Origin: Gemmatimonadota bacterium
GTDB lineage: Bacteria; Latescibacterota; UBA2968
NCBI GenBank assembly: GCA_002714465.1
Contig: PAXL01000047.1
Coordinates: forward strand, 12,500 to 24,245
Length of the DNA stretch: 11,746 bases
Direction: 5' to 3'
In this document: piece after piece, positions 1 through 6,043 of the stretch
How the letters are laid out: every line of letters begins with the position of its first letter
How positions within the stretch are numbered: position 1 is the first letter of the stretch
Made by a program: the position numbers and the translations under genes
Notes under the pieces: generated by a model
What the model saw: only the letters and a program-made list of their open reading frames with translations
What the model was told of the DNA's origin: nothing
The model's database searches: none

Positions 1-231
1 ATCAGCTGGATGATCGAGCGAGGTTGGACGCAGCAGATCTTGATCAGTCACGACATGGCGCAGGCCTTCCGATTGGCGAAATGGGGCGGTCATGGATACC
101 ATTATATTCTTGCTGAGATCGTCCCACTAATGCGTATACGCGGGGTCAGCGAGGAAGAGATTGACCAGATCCTGGTTGGAAACCCACGGGCGTTGCTCAC
201 CATGGTGGCCCCCCAGGATAACTCCGCTTGA
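1..231 (+). CDS. Phosphotriesterase-family metal-dependent hydrolase, C-terminal fragment
   Basis: This is the 3' end of a gene whose start lies left of the window; frame 1 is open from base 1 to a TGA at 229-231, giving 76 residues. It ends like phosphotriesterase-family (amidohydrolase superfamily) proteins. An ISHD segment (bases 43-54) carries the Asp that in this family is the last ligand of the binuclear metal site. It is followed by KWGGHGYHYIL and a VSEEEIDQILVGNPRALL helix, the typical C-terminal NP-R-L ending. Family members hydrolyse phosphotriesters, lactones or related esters; the substrate cannot be told from this fragment. Most of the TIM barrel, including the HxH motif and the carboxylated lysine, is outside the window. 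The nearest downstream gene on the same strand is the RhaM-like mutarotase 276 nt away, so the two need not be co-transcribed. Confidence 0.85.
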   Translation: MSWMIERGWTQQILISHDMAQAFRLAKWGGHGYHYILAEIVPLMRIRGVSEEEIDQILVGNPRALLTMVAPQDNSA

Positions 232-507
232 GCTGAGCATCTCCTGACCAGGCCGACAGAGATACCTTTGAGGGATATCTCTAAACATATCTCCCAAGGC
301 AGACACGTATCTGCTTTCGTGCAAGGAGATGTGAACTTTACTCGGCCAGGCCCAACCGTCGACCGACCACTGAGTGGCAGGATATGCATACCATCGCGAC
401 GATTACGTTATGGAAGTACGAGGACATCGGTGACGTCACGCACGCCTGTATGAGAACCCGTAGGACCTGTCGATGTCCGAAATGACGCATCAATGACTGG
501 AGGGCGT
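232..507. other. Intergenic stretch with one weak inverted repeat
   Basis: No open frame here has recognisable protein character. The only structure I see is the inverted repeat AGAGATA (258-264) / TATCTCT (276-282), 27 nt after the hydrolase stop. It could be a hairpin at the 3' end of that transcript, but no T-tract follows, so it is a poor match to an intrinsic terminator. No convincing promoter for the downstream mutarotase was found. Confidence 0.4.
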
Positions 508-837
508 ATGTGGTCGATGGCACTGACGTATCAGCTCAAGCCAGGAAAGTACGCGGAATACAAGAAGGCACACGACGAGCTGTGGCCGGAGCTGGCACAA
601 GCGATGACCGAAAACGACGTCAACATGGTCATCCACCATCAGGAGGAACGCCTGTATCTCTACATGACCGCGCCGACAGAAGAGCACTTCACCCGGAGCC
701 ACACCGGCGAGGTCGCCGATCGGTGGCTGGAATACATGGCGACCATGATGATCACCGACGAGAGCGGGAAGACGGTCATGGAGGAGATGGATATGGCGTT
801 CGCATTTGGGAGGTATAAGGACGAGCTCGACGAGTAG
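508..837 (+). CDS. rhaM: L-rhamnose mutarotase family protein (RhaM-like)
   Basis: This is a 109-residue protein of the RhaM family, small dimeric alpha/beta barrels that interconvert the alpha and beta anomers of L-rhamnose or similar deoxysugars. The start was set at ATG 508, not the in-frame ATG at 493. A GGAGG (499-503) sits 4 nt before 508, and with this start Tyr18 and His22 fall at the same positions as the Tyr18/His22 I recall for E. coli RhaM. Other family features visible are YKKAHDELWPEL (residues 18-29), the RWLEYMATMM helix (72-81) and an acidic C-terminus. Length is close to the usual about 104 residues. No rhamnose isomerase, kinase or aldolase gene is nearby. The true substrate may therefore be another sugar, or the gene may belong to a dispersed catabolic set with the preceding hydrolase. 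Confidence 0.85.
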   Translation: MWSMALTYQLKPGKYAEYKKAHDELWPELAQAMTENDVNMVIHHQEERLYLYMTAPTEEHFTRSHTGEVADRWLEYMATMMITDESGKTVMEEMDMAFAFGRYKDELDE

Positions 838-1103
838 GGGAAACCGGAACTACCGGCCTTCCACCTGCGCCTGGCAGGCTACGGCGGACAGGGTCGCCAA
901 GGCTTCGGCCCGGCAAGCCCGCCCACCTACCTACCCTACTCGACCTTCACATAAACCTCTGCCTCATTCATTAGAATTACTCCACCCGTCGCATCGCCCT
1001 TGACCAGAGTCAGACCAAGCTCGTTGTCCCCGGATACCGCGGTTGCCGACCTGAGGGGCATCCGGAACGCCTCAAGACCCCCATCCAGACGTAATCAGCG
1101 AGT
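838..1103. other. Convergent intergenic stretch, no feature seen
   Basis: This lies between the 3' ends of the RhaM-like gene (+) and the VOC gene (-). I see no recognisable coding fragment, RNA gene or hairpin followed by a T-tract on either strand. Confidence 0.4.
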
Positions 1104-1487
1104 TTACTTCAAGGGCTCGTGAAAGTAGTAGCAGAGAGCGTCGGGGGCGACGACAAAGAAGACTTGATAGCGTTTGCCGTCGCGTTCGTCGATGCGCCAG
1201 TTGCCGATCTCAACGCCGTTGGATTCGAACTCGTCCTTGAGGGCCTGGATGTTGGTGACCTGGATGGCGGCGCCGTCCTGGCTGGCATCTCCGCCGGTGA
1301 TTGCGAAGCCGATCTGGGTGCCGTCTCGCTCCATGGTGACGGTGGGAGGATTGTCGCGGCGCTCGGTTTCGGTCAGTCCAAAGTGGGTGCTGTAGTACAC
1401 AGAGGCCGTGTCGAGATCGGTGACAGGCAAGGCGAGGATGTCGTTCTGGTAAGGGCTGGCGGAGCGGAATGTGGGCTTGTCTGACAT
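1104..1487 (-). CDS. VOC superfamily (glyoxalase/dioxygenase-like) protein
   Basis: This is a 127-residue single-module protein of the vicinal oxygen chelate superfamily (glyoxalase I, fosfomycin resistance proteins, extradiol dioxygenases and relatives). Seen: an opening beta strand and helix ILALPVTDLDTASVYYSTHFGL (residues 17-38). Then come a central GTQIGFAI strand (56-63), a second-half helix NIQALKDEFESNGVEI (79-94) and the terminal strand LCYYFHEP (118-125). In this fold the terminal strand usually supplies a metal-binding Glu. This is one babbab-type module pair, so a homodimer is expected. A GAGGGG Shine-Dalgarno (about 1497-1502 on the complementary strand) lies 8 nt before the ATG and supports the start. 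The gene stands alone, so its substrate cannot be inferred. Confidence 0.8.
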   Translation of the reverse strand: MSDKPTFRSASPYQNDILALPVTDLDTASVYYSTHFGLTETERRDNPPTVTMERDGTQIGFAITGGDASQDGAAIQVTNIQALKDEFESNGVEIGNWRIDERDGKRYQVFFVVAPDALCYYFHEPLK

Positions 1488-1702
1488 GTTGTATCCCCTC
1501 GATAATGTTTAATACGTGGCGTTATATCACTAGCCCTTAACAAGGACATTCACATCACGACCCAATAGGGCCCCACCTCCGATACCTAAATTCGGTGCCC
1601 TGAGAAATCGGGGCTTTTGAGTAGGGTCTAATGACATTTGAGGCGCTTTAATGGTCAAAGAGAAATGGGTTCCCCATCATTCCCTCCAGGGCCAACCAGT
1701 GG
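1488..1702. other. Intergenic stretch upstream of the VOC gene
   Basis: Apart from the VOC ribosome-binding site near 1497-1502, I see no gene. It presumably carries the VOC promoter, but no clear -35/-10 pair was identified. It borders the decayed region that follows. Confidence 0.35.
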
Positions 1703-1918
1703 CTAAATGTTCTTAGTACTCGCCAGTAAGGTTTGTATGCTGTAGTCTGAGACGTTTTCTCGCTTTCCGCGCAAATAGTCTATAATTGCAGTACGAGTCT
1801 GGTATGAACTCTCAAGCACCTTGGCATAGTCGACAAAGTTGCCGATAGAGCTGCGGTATCCCGCCACCGTTTTGGGTGTGCAGAACAGATCTTTCTCTGC
1901 CAATAACTGTTCGAATGG
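1703..1918 (-). pseudogene. Tyrosine recombinase-like N-terminal (core-binding) fragment
   Basis: A minus-strand frame here reads like the SAM-like core-binding domain of phage or integron-type tyrosine recombinases. It runs FEQLLAEKDLF, then TPKTVAGYRSSIGNFVDY, then AIIDYLRGKREN, then YSIQTLLAS. This matches the family pattern of an arm helix, the T-x-x-x-Y-x-x-x-L-x-x-F helix, D-Y-L and a final T/S-I-x-x-x-L-S helix. It stops at a TAG (1703-1705), and no catalytic domain (R...HxxR...Y) follows in any frame I checked. The frame can be extended upstream to a GTG at 1978, but that part has no family character. If real, it is a truncated integrase relic lying about 210 bp from a tRNA gene, the usual attachment site of such elements. 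The resemblance is by eye only and could be chance. Confidence 0.35.
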
Positions 1919-1949
1919 GACTCTCAGTGAGCAACTGCTTTCTCCACAG

Positions 1950-2048
1950 GTATGGCTCCTTGGCAAGCAGATCTGCACGGCACGGTCTTCAGATTGTCCA
2001 ACTTGTCCACTTTTTCCAGACTGTCCATATGCGGAAAAAACGCTTTAG
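1950..2048 (+). pseudogene. nth: Endonuclease III (Nth) C-terminal [4Fe-4S] tail, gene relic
   Basis: A plus-strand frame ends in WLLGKQICTARSSDCPTCPL and then FPDCPYAEKTL before TAG 2046-2048. The cysteines are spaced C-x6-C-x2-C-x5-C, exactly the [4Fe-4S] loop of endonuclease III and MutY glycosylases. The surrounding words (W-L-L-x-GKQIC-TAR, CPL, DCPYA) match the Nth C-terminus rather than MutY. Upstream in the same frame the helix-hairpin-helix (LPGVGxKTA) and the catalytic Lys/Asp are not found. A short stretch resembling the VSNRMGL helix of Nth appears split between two frames near 1910-1925. I read this as the 3' end of a decayed nth gene cut off from its body. The frame begins at an ATG at 1839, but that upstream part is not Nth-like. 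It is probably non-functional. Confidence 0.6.
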
Positions 2049-2074
2049 GTATGCGGGTTTAGCGGGCTTTTCGC

Positions 2075-2103
2075 TTGACAGAAATGCCGGGATCTTCTAT
2101 TCT
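2075..2103 (+). promoter_or_regulatory. Sigma70-type promoter for the tRNA pair
   Basis: TTGACA (2075-2080), a 17-nt spacer and TATTCT (2098-2103) form a near-consensus promoter. Transcription would begin about 2110, some 16 nt before tRNA-Arg, which is a normal stable-RNA leader length. The -35 box is a perfect match and the -10 box matches at five of six positions. Confidence 0.75.
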
Positions 2104-2125
2104 TAGCGGCCGGCAATACAAACAT

Positions 2126-2199
2126 GCTCCCGTAGCTCAGCTGGATAGAGCAACTGCCTTCTAAGCAGTAGGTCGCAGGTTCGAGCCCTGCCGGGAGTA
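2126..2199 (+). tRNA. trnR(ucu): tRNA-Arg (anticodon UCU)
   Basis: This is a complete 74-nt cloverleaf. The acceptor is GCTCCCG with CGGGAGT (G1 pairs with U72 as a wobble). The D stem is GCTC/GAGC, and the anticodon stem is ACTGC/GCAGT with loop CTTCTAA, giving anticodon TCT that reads AGA/AGG. The variable loop is AGGTC, and the T arm is GCAGG-TTCGAGC-CCTGC. The discriminator is A. No CCA is encoded (ACA follows), so it must be added by the nucleotidyltransferase, unlike the neighbouring tRNA-His. Confidence 0.97.
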
Positions 2200-2253
2200 C
2201 ACTCTTCCGGGGCGGTTCTGGATGACTTGCCGTCCTAAAAAGATGAAAGATGT

Positions 2254-2331
2254 GGTGGGTGTAGCTCAGTTGGTTAGAGCGCCTGATTGTGGTTCAGGAG
2301 GTCGAGGGTTCGACTCCCTTCATCCACCCCA
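2254..2331 (+). tRNA. trnH(gug): tRNA-His (anticodon GUG) with encoded CCA
   Basis: This is a complete cloverleaf. The acceptor is GTGGGTG (2255-2261) with CATCCAC (2321-2327), preceded by G-1 at 2254 and with C73 at 2328, the identity pair of bacterial tRNA-His. The D stem is GCTC/GAGC. The anticodon stem is CCTGA/TCAGG with loop TTGTGGT, so the anticodon is GTG. The T arm is GAGGG-TTCGACT-CCCTT. The next three bases (2329-2331) are CCA, so the 3' end appears to be encoded. It lies 54 nt after tRNA-Arg with no promoter between, so the two are probably one transcript. Confidence 0.97.
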
Positions 2332-2338
2332 GCTTCTC

Positions 2339-2390
2339 AGCCCTTGGCTCGAGACGGGGATTCCCCATCCCGGGTTGAGGGCTTCTTCTA
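2339..2390 (+). terminator. Likely terminator of the tRNA transcript
   Basis: AGCCCTTGG (2339-2347) can pair with TTGAGGGCT (2375-2383), six Watson-Crick pairs followed by three G-U wobbles, enclosing a G/C-rich inner hairpin (GGGG-ATT-CCCC). TTCTTCT follows. It lies 8 nt after the tRNA-His CCA, a reasonable place to end the transcript. The T-tract is interrupted, so efficiency is uncertain. Confidence 0.45.
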
Positions 2391-2796
2391 TGCTGCTCCT
2401 AATCGCCTGATGCTGTTTTCTCGCGGACGTAAATACCCGACTCGGGCCGTTTCCTTGGGCTTGATGGGGTGCCTACGCGCTCGTTCAGCGACTCGTTTGC
2501 GAAGTCCTAGTTCCTAATCTTGCCTCGCTGCTCGAGGAGCTGTTCAGCGTCGGAGCCTTCGAGACGGTGCCTGATATTGTGGCGATGCCCGAAAGGGTTT
2601 ACGCCTCTCAAAGGCGGTCCTTTTCGAGCACAGCAATGTGTGGGGAACACACACTTAGCTGTGCCTCCTTCTTTCTGTGGACGAACTCAATGACTCGGGA
2701 CGAATGGAGATGGTCGATGCCTTCCCGACGGCCAACGACAAGATGGGACTGGATCCCTCTTAGAACATCGATGGCCGATCCTTCTTAGTCTGAGAG
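2391..2796. other. Long gap before the epimerase gene; possible decayed coding tail
   Basis: No intact gene is recognised. A + strand frame from about 2659 to the TAG at 2761-2763 ends VDELNDSGRMEMVDAFPTAN and then DKMGLDPS. It has the G/C-ending codons and charged composition of a real C-terminus, but a TAG at 2656-2658 interrupts it upstream. Another frame (about 2490-2570) also reads protein-like. Together these could be a frameshifted gene relic just upstream of the epimerase. I could not name the family, and no promoter was identified. Confidence 0.3.
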
Positions 2797-3906
2797 GTGA
2801 ATATCTCCAAGAAGCTGAGAATTGCCTTAGTGGTCAGTGCGAGGCCGAACTTCCCCAAGGTGGCGCCCTTGCTGAACCTAATGTCCTGGGACTCTGATCG
2901 TTTCGATCCGATCCTTGTCCACACGGGTCAGCACTATGACGTCAATATGTCGGATGTGTTTTTCGCTGACTTGGGGATCCCGGAACCTGCCCATCATCTG
3001 TCGATCGGTTCAGGCTCGCAGGCTGAAGTAACCGGAAAGACGATGATCGCCTTCGAGCAAGTTCTGGTCGAGGATCAACCCGATCTGGTGGTTGTTTTCG
3101 GTGATGTGAACGGCACGCTTGCCTGCGCGCTCGCTGCTGCCAAGCTCCACGTGCCGGTGGCCCATGTGGAAGCGGGGCTGCGCTCTCGGGATAAGCTGAT
3201 GCCCGAGGAAGTGAACAGGATCCTGACTGATGCTGTCTCCGATCTGCTCTTTACGCCGTCACCGGACGCGGACGAAAACCTAAGAGGTGAAGGGGTCTCC
3301 GAAGAGCGGATCCATTTTGTCGGCAACATTATGGTCGACAGCCTGAAGAGTGCAGAGTCAAAGCTTGACCCGAATGCGGTCTTGGAATCGCTCGGTGTAG
3401 ACGGTCCTTTTGCCTACAGCACACTGCACCGGCCCGGCAACGTCGACGAGCTGAAGAGGCTGACTAGATGCGTCGACTGTCTTGAACGAGTTCAGCGACT
3501 CATTCCCGTCGTCCTCCCGTTGCACCCACGGACACGCAACCGGATCGAGCATTTCGGGCTGACAGAGCGTGTCGCATCCCTTGAGAATGTCCGAATTCTC
3601 GAGCCGGTCGGATATACGGAGAGCCTCTCTCTTCAGAAGGGATCTACGCTTGTCGTAACCGATTCGGCCGGTTTGCAGGAGGAGTCCACCGTGCTCGGCA
3701 AACCGTGCCTGACGATGCGACCCAACACGGAGCGGCCCGTGACTGTCAACGAAGGAACTGCGACGATCGTCGATCTTGATGCGGACCTTGTTGAGGAGAA
3801 GACTCGCGAAGTCCTGGATGGCCGCTACAAGTCGGGACGGATTCCGGAGTTCTGGGACGGGCGGACCAGCGAGCGTATCGTGGATATTCTGGGTCGAAGG
3901 GCGTAA
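2797..3906 (+). CDS. wecB: UDP-N-acetylglucosamine 2-epimerase, non-hydrolysing (WecB/MnaA type)
   Basis: This 369-residue cytosolic enzyme interconverts UDP-GlcNAc and UDP-ManNAc, a precursor of surface polysaccharides such as enterobacterial common antigen, capsule or teichoic acid linkage units. It has a GT-B fold with two Rossmann domains and the expected length. Seen: ARPNFPKVAPL (residues 15-25), TGQHYD (43-48), FGDVNGT with Asp103 and HVEAGLRS with Glu125. These are followed by PEEVNRILTD with Glu137/138, STLHRPGN with His211, and PLHPRTRNRI. The UDP-binding signature DSAGLQEE (289-296) and TMRPNTERP (306-314) complete the set. Asp103, Glu125, Glu137/138 and His211 correspond to catalytic residues known in E. 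coli WecB. GTG 2797 is the first possible start because TGA (2791-2793) precedes it in frame; the GAGAG just before it is too close to be an ideal ribosome-binding site. No other polysaccharide gene is nearby. Confidence 0.93.
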   Translation: MNISKKLRIALVVSARPNFPKVAPLLNLMSWDSDRFDPILVHTGQHYDVNMSDVFFADLGIPEPAHHLSIGSGSQAEVTGKTMIAFEQVLVEDQPDLVVVFGDVNGTLACALAAAKLHVPVAHVEAGLRSRDKLMPEEVNRILTDAVSDLLFTPSPDADENLRGEGVSEERIHFVGNIMVDSLKSAESKLDPNAVLESLGVDGPFAYSTLHRPGNVDELKRLTRCVDCLERVQRLIPVVLPLHPRTRNRIEHFGLTERVASLENVRILEPVGYTESLSLQKGSTLVVTDSAGLQEESTVLGKPCLTMRPNTERPVTVNEGTATIVDLDADLVEEKTREVLDGRYKSGRIPEFWDGRTSERIVDILGRRA

Positions 3907-3970
3907 TGCGGGAACCATTTTGGAGAAGGGCCGTCGTAACGCAAGAACCGAATGCAAAGGAGTCCTGAAG

Positions 3971-4567
3971 ATGAGGGTGAGAACCTTGCTGGTCGCCCTG
4001 GGTGCCCTGTGCCTGGCTTGGTCCGCGGATGTTCGTGCAGATGGTCACGTTCTGGACACGAGCGAAGAGGGTATGAAGAAGATCGCCACCGCGCTCGGTG
4101 TTGAATGCGTGCACTGCCACACGGCAAAGCTGGACGACGACAAGCTGGACTTCAAGGCACCCTCACCGTTCAAGGCGACCGCATTCCACATGAAACAGCA
4201 TTTTGTGGACAGCCTGAGGACGGCAAATGGCAAGAATCTCGAATGTGTCTCTTGTCACAACGGAACGGCCAAGTTCGTGCCGAGAGATCTGGAGAGCGAA
4301 GAGGAACGTCTGTCTGCGACGATGGAGCGTCGCGAGGTGATGGCCTTGATGCGTGCGTTCACGAAGGGACTCGGGGTCAAGTGTCTGTTCTGCCACGCCA
4401 AGGCCGAAGACGGACGTATGGACCCGACCGTACCGACCAAGAACAGACGGATGGCCAGATACATGCATGATCACTTCACCCAGCTGACCTTGCTGGAAGG
4501 GTCACCGGCCACGTGCCAAACTTGCCACCAGGGCAAAGCTAAATTTTTGCCAAGGCATGGGGAATAA
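3971..4567 (+). CDS. Exported tetraheme cytochrome c with duplicated diheme unit
   Basis: This is a 198-residue periplasmic electron carrier. ATG 3971 has an AAAGGAG (3956-3962) 8 nt upstream; the open frame extends further left but that overlaps the epimerase and is not coding-like. Residues 1-23 form a signal peptide (MRVR, then the hydrophobic TLLVALGALCLAW, then a probable VRA-D cleavage site). There are four CxxCH heme sites: CVHCH (46-50), CVSCH (92-96), CLFCH (138-142) and CQTCH (182-186). The protein is an internal duplication: ALGVECVHCH/GLGVKCLFCH, FHMKQHF/RYMHDHF and GTAKFVPRD/GKAKFLPRH recur about 92 residues apart. Met74 and Met161 or Met165 are candidate axial ligands. The layout recalls the diheme repeats of reaction-centre-type cytochrome c subunits, but no photosynthesis genes are present. 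The gene is 64 nt after the epimerase and is followed by a strong terminator. Confidence 0.9.
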   Translation: MRVRTLLVALGALCLAWSADVRADGHVLDTSEEGMKKIATALGVECVHCHTAKLDDDKLDFKAPSPFKATAFHMKQHFVDSLRTANGKNLECVSCHNGTAKFVPRDLESEEERLSATMERREVMALMRAFTKGLGVKCLFCHAKAEDGRMDPTVPTKNRRMARYMHDHFTQLTLLEGSPATCQTCHQGKAKFLPRHGE

Positions 4568-4590
4568 GATCGGCGTCACGGGTCGAGACG

Positions 4591-4628
4591 AGGGCGAGGT
4601 ACCCACGGGTATCTCGCCCTTTCTCTGT
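4591..4628 (+). terminator. Intrinsic terminator after the cytochrome gene
   Basis: AGGGCGAGGTACCC (4591-4604) pairs with GGGTATCTCGCCCT (4607-4620) along 14 positions with one G-U wobble; in RNA the apical pairs must open to form a loop around CCACGG. A TTTCTCT tract follows. It sits 24 nt after the cytochrome stop and is the clearest terminator in the window. It would end the epimerase/cytochrome transcript facing the convergent Dabb gene. Confidence 0.85.
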
Positions 4629-4860
4629 ACTCAGATTGCCGAATTGGGATGCTTTTTCTGCGAGCAGGATGGGTATCATTGCCCCCTCCCGTGCTTCTCC
4701 CGGAGCGTATTTATCCTGTCCGTGCGGCACCTGCTTAAGGGACCACAAAATGCAGCGAACCGGTCAAGATTTGGTCACCGACAGATCGGCTGGACAAATG
4801 GCCTCGGCCTAACTGGTTGCAGCAAAGCGCGATAGGGACGACAATTCCTAAAGTTTTCCA
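4629..4860. other. Convergent intergenic stretch, nothing recognised
   Basis: Open frames here are short and have no family character. I saw no hairpin with a T-tract on the minus strand that would terminate the Dabb transcript. Confidence 0.35.
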
Positions 4861-5160
4861 CTATGTGCTGTAGTCGAAAACGAGAACATCCTCAACGATC
4901 GGGCGGATGAACTCGGCGCTTACGGCTTGGTGTTCGGGATGTGGCAGGTAGGCGTCACGGGACGTTTCGTCCGAGAAAGTCATCACAAAACCCCAACCGT
5001 AGCCGTTCGATTTTCCTTCCGGGCTGTTGTTCGTCCCCCCAGTCACATCTATGATCCCTTCGAGTTTGTCCTGCAGGGCCTGCAGGCCTGTCAAAACGGC
5101 GTCCGTTTGCTCGGATGTGATACCCTCTTTTAGCTTCAAGATTACGACGTGCTTCACCAT
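4861..5160 (-). CDS. Dabb (stress-responsive A/B barrel) domain protein
   Basis: This 99-residue protein has the Dabb-domain layout. It begins MVKHVVILKLKEG with the conserved His4, followed by a helix TDAVLTGLQALQDKL (residues 19-33). It ends with the family's hallmark segment DAYLPHPEHQAVSAEF (69-84) and a V-x-D-Y strand (FDYST). Dabb proteins are ferredoxin-like dimers; some are enzymes such as olivetolic acid or polyketide cyclases, but most bacterial ones have no known substrate. A GAGAGG is positioned 7 nt before the ATG. It is the last gene of the minus-strand cluster, 111 nt after the PhyH-type dioxygenase with no obvious terminator between. It is probably co-transcribed and may act on the same metabolite. 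Confidence 0.88.
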   Translation of the reverse strand: MVKHVVILKLKEGITSEQTDAVLTGLQALQDKLEGIIDVTGGTNNSPEGKSNGYGWGFVMTFSDETSRDAYLPHPEHQAVSAEFIRPIVEDVLVFDYST

Positions 5161-5271
5161 AGTTTGCCTCTCAAGGTTGTTCTGTCTCGGATTTACAAGT
5201 TGAAAGAGGGGTGGTTGTGTGATCTTCGTTGAGCCTGCGGAAGATTCTGGCCGGACACCACTGGGGTTCTT

Positions 5272-6042
5272 CTATTCGGTGGAATCCTGTTCGACGCCGA
5301 AGGCCTCGGCATACGTCTGTGAGACCTGATTCAGGTTCCCGTAAAAGGCCCGCGTCTCCGGGTCGGGATCGAGTTTCCAGAGGCGAGGCGGAATCACTGA
5401 GTCATTCGCGAGAGGCGCCCGGTCCCTGTGACCGTAGTAGGTTTGAACGGTCTTCCTCTCACGTGAGCTGTTCCGAGTCGTCGCGGTGTGGAGCACAGCG
5501 ACGTTGAAGAGGCAGACCGTGCCAGCAGGACCGTGTATGTCGACGATACCGCCGCGCTCTATCTGGGCTTTCTGATCTTTCAGAACGATATTGTCGACAG
5601 CTTCGGGAGAAATCGAGAAGCAGTGCGTGTCGGGGCCGACGTCCGTCAGATACAGCATGCACTGGATGTAGTCCATTCGATACCGATGCTCCGGCCAATG
5701 CGGCCGATCGCGGTGCCAGCTCCTGTGTAGTTCGCCTTCATATTCCGTCATGTGCCGGGCACCGATCTCACCGAAGCACGTCGGGCCATCCATCAGCTCG
5801 TTGACTGCTGCGAGAATAGAGGGATGGCGCACGATTTTGTCGAAGGCAGGCGAGGTGATCAATGCATCATAGTTTGCGGACTGATGGTATCCGTAGGGAT
5901 ACCAGCGATACCTGCACTTGTCTCGGTCGGTGTCGAAGATGTCGATAAAGTGCTCGAGTTCTTCCGGTGTTAGAAGGTCCGTTCGTACGAGGTAGCCACA
6001 CTGCCGAATGTGGTCGTGGTCGGCGTTGGTAAGGATCGGCAT
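5272..6042 (-). CDS. Phytanoyl-CoA dioxygenase (PhyH) family Fe(II)/2-oxoglutarate oxygenase
   Basis: This is a 256-residue cytosolic enzyme of the PhyH family, which hydroxylates small substrates using Fe(II), O2 and 2-oxoglutarate. Seen: an N-terminal GYLVRTDLLTPEELEHFIDIF helix region (split here as residues 16-36), then SWHRDRPHWPEHR with the metal-binding His110-x-Asp112. The distal metal His185 lies in VAVLHTATTRN, and Arg194 or Arg196 in SSRERKTVQ is the likely 2-oxoglutarate carboxylate anchor. The start was set at ATG 6042 (MPILTNADHDHIRQCGYLV). The frame is open to an ATG at 6129, but that extension lies inside the amidase gene. The amidase TGA and this ATG are separated by one base (TGACATG), so translation is probably coupled. 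Bacterial PhyH proteins act on very diverse substrates and no specific one is implied. Confidence 0.9.
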   Translation of the reverse strand: MPILTNADHDHIRQCGYLVRTDLLTPEELEHFIDIFDTDRDKCRYRWYPYGYHQSANYDALITSPAFDKIVRHPSILAAVNELMDGPTCFGEIGARHMTEYEGELHRSWHRDRPHWPEHRYRMDYIQCMLYLTDVGPDTHCFSISPEAVDNIVLKDQKAQIERGGIVDIHGPAGTVCLFNVAVLHTATTRNSSRERKTVQTYYGHRDRAPLANDSVIPPRLWKLDPDPETRAFYGNLNQVSQTYAEAFGVEQDSTE

Positions 6043-6043
6043 G

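Noticed and set aside
258..282. Inverted repeat after the phosphotriesterase gene as an intrinsic terminator
   Set aside because: The stem is A/T-rich and no T-tract follows; noted only as a weak hairpin in the gap entry.
1992..2027. Four tandem 9-bp units ending in TCCA (GATTGTCCA, ACTTGTCCA, CTTTTTCCA, GACTGTCCA), resembling iterons before the tRNA promoter
   Set aside because: They are explained by the TGT-CCA (Cys-Pro) codons of the Nth-type Fe-S loop on the plus strand.
3358..3957. A 199-codon open frame on the minus strand opposite the epimerase
   Set aside because: It lies within and just beyond the strongly supported epimerase gene, has no family motif, and reads as the antisense shadow of its codon bias.
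3776..3970. Extended 5' end of the cytochrome frame giving a 263-residue protein
   Set aside because: It would overlap the epimerase 3' end and bury the signal peptide. ATG 3971 has a strong AAAGGAG at the right distance.
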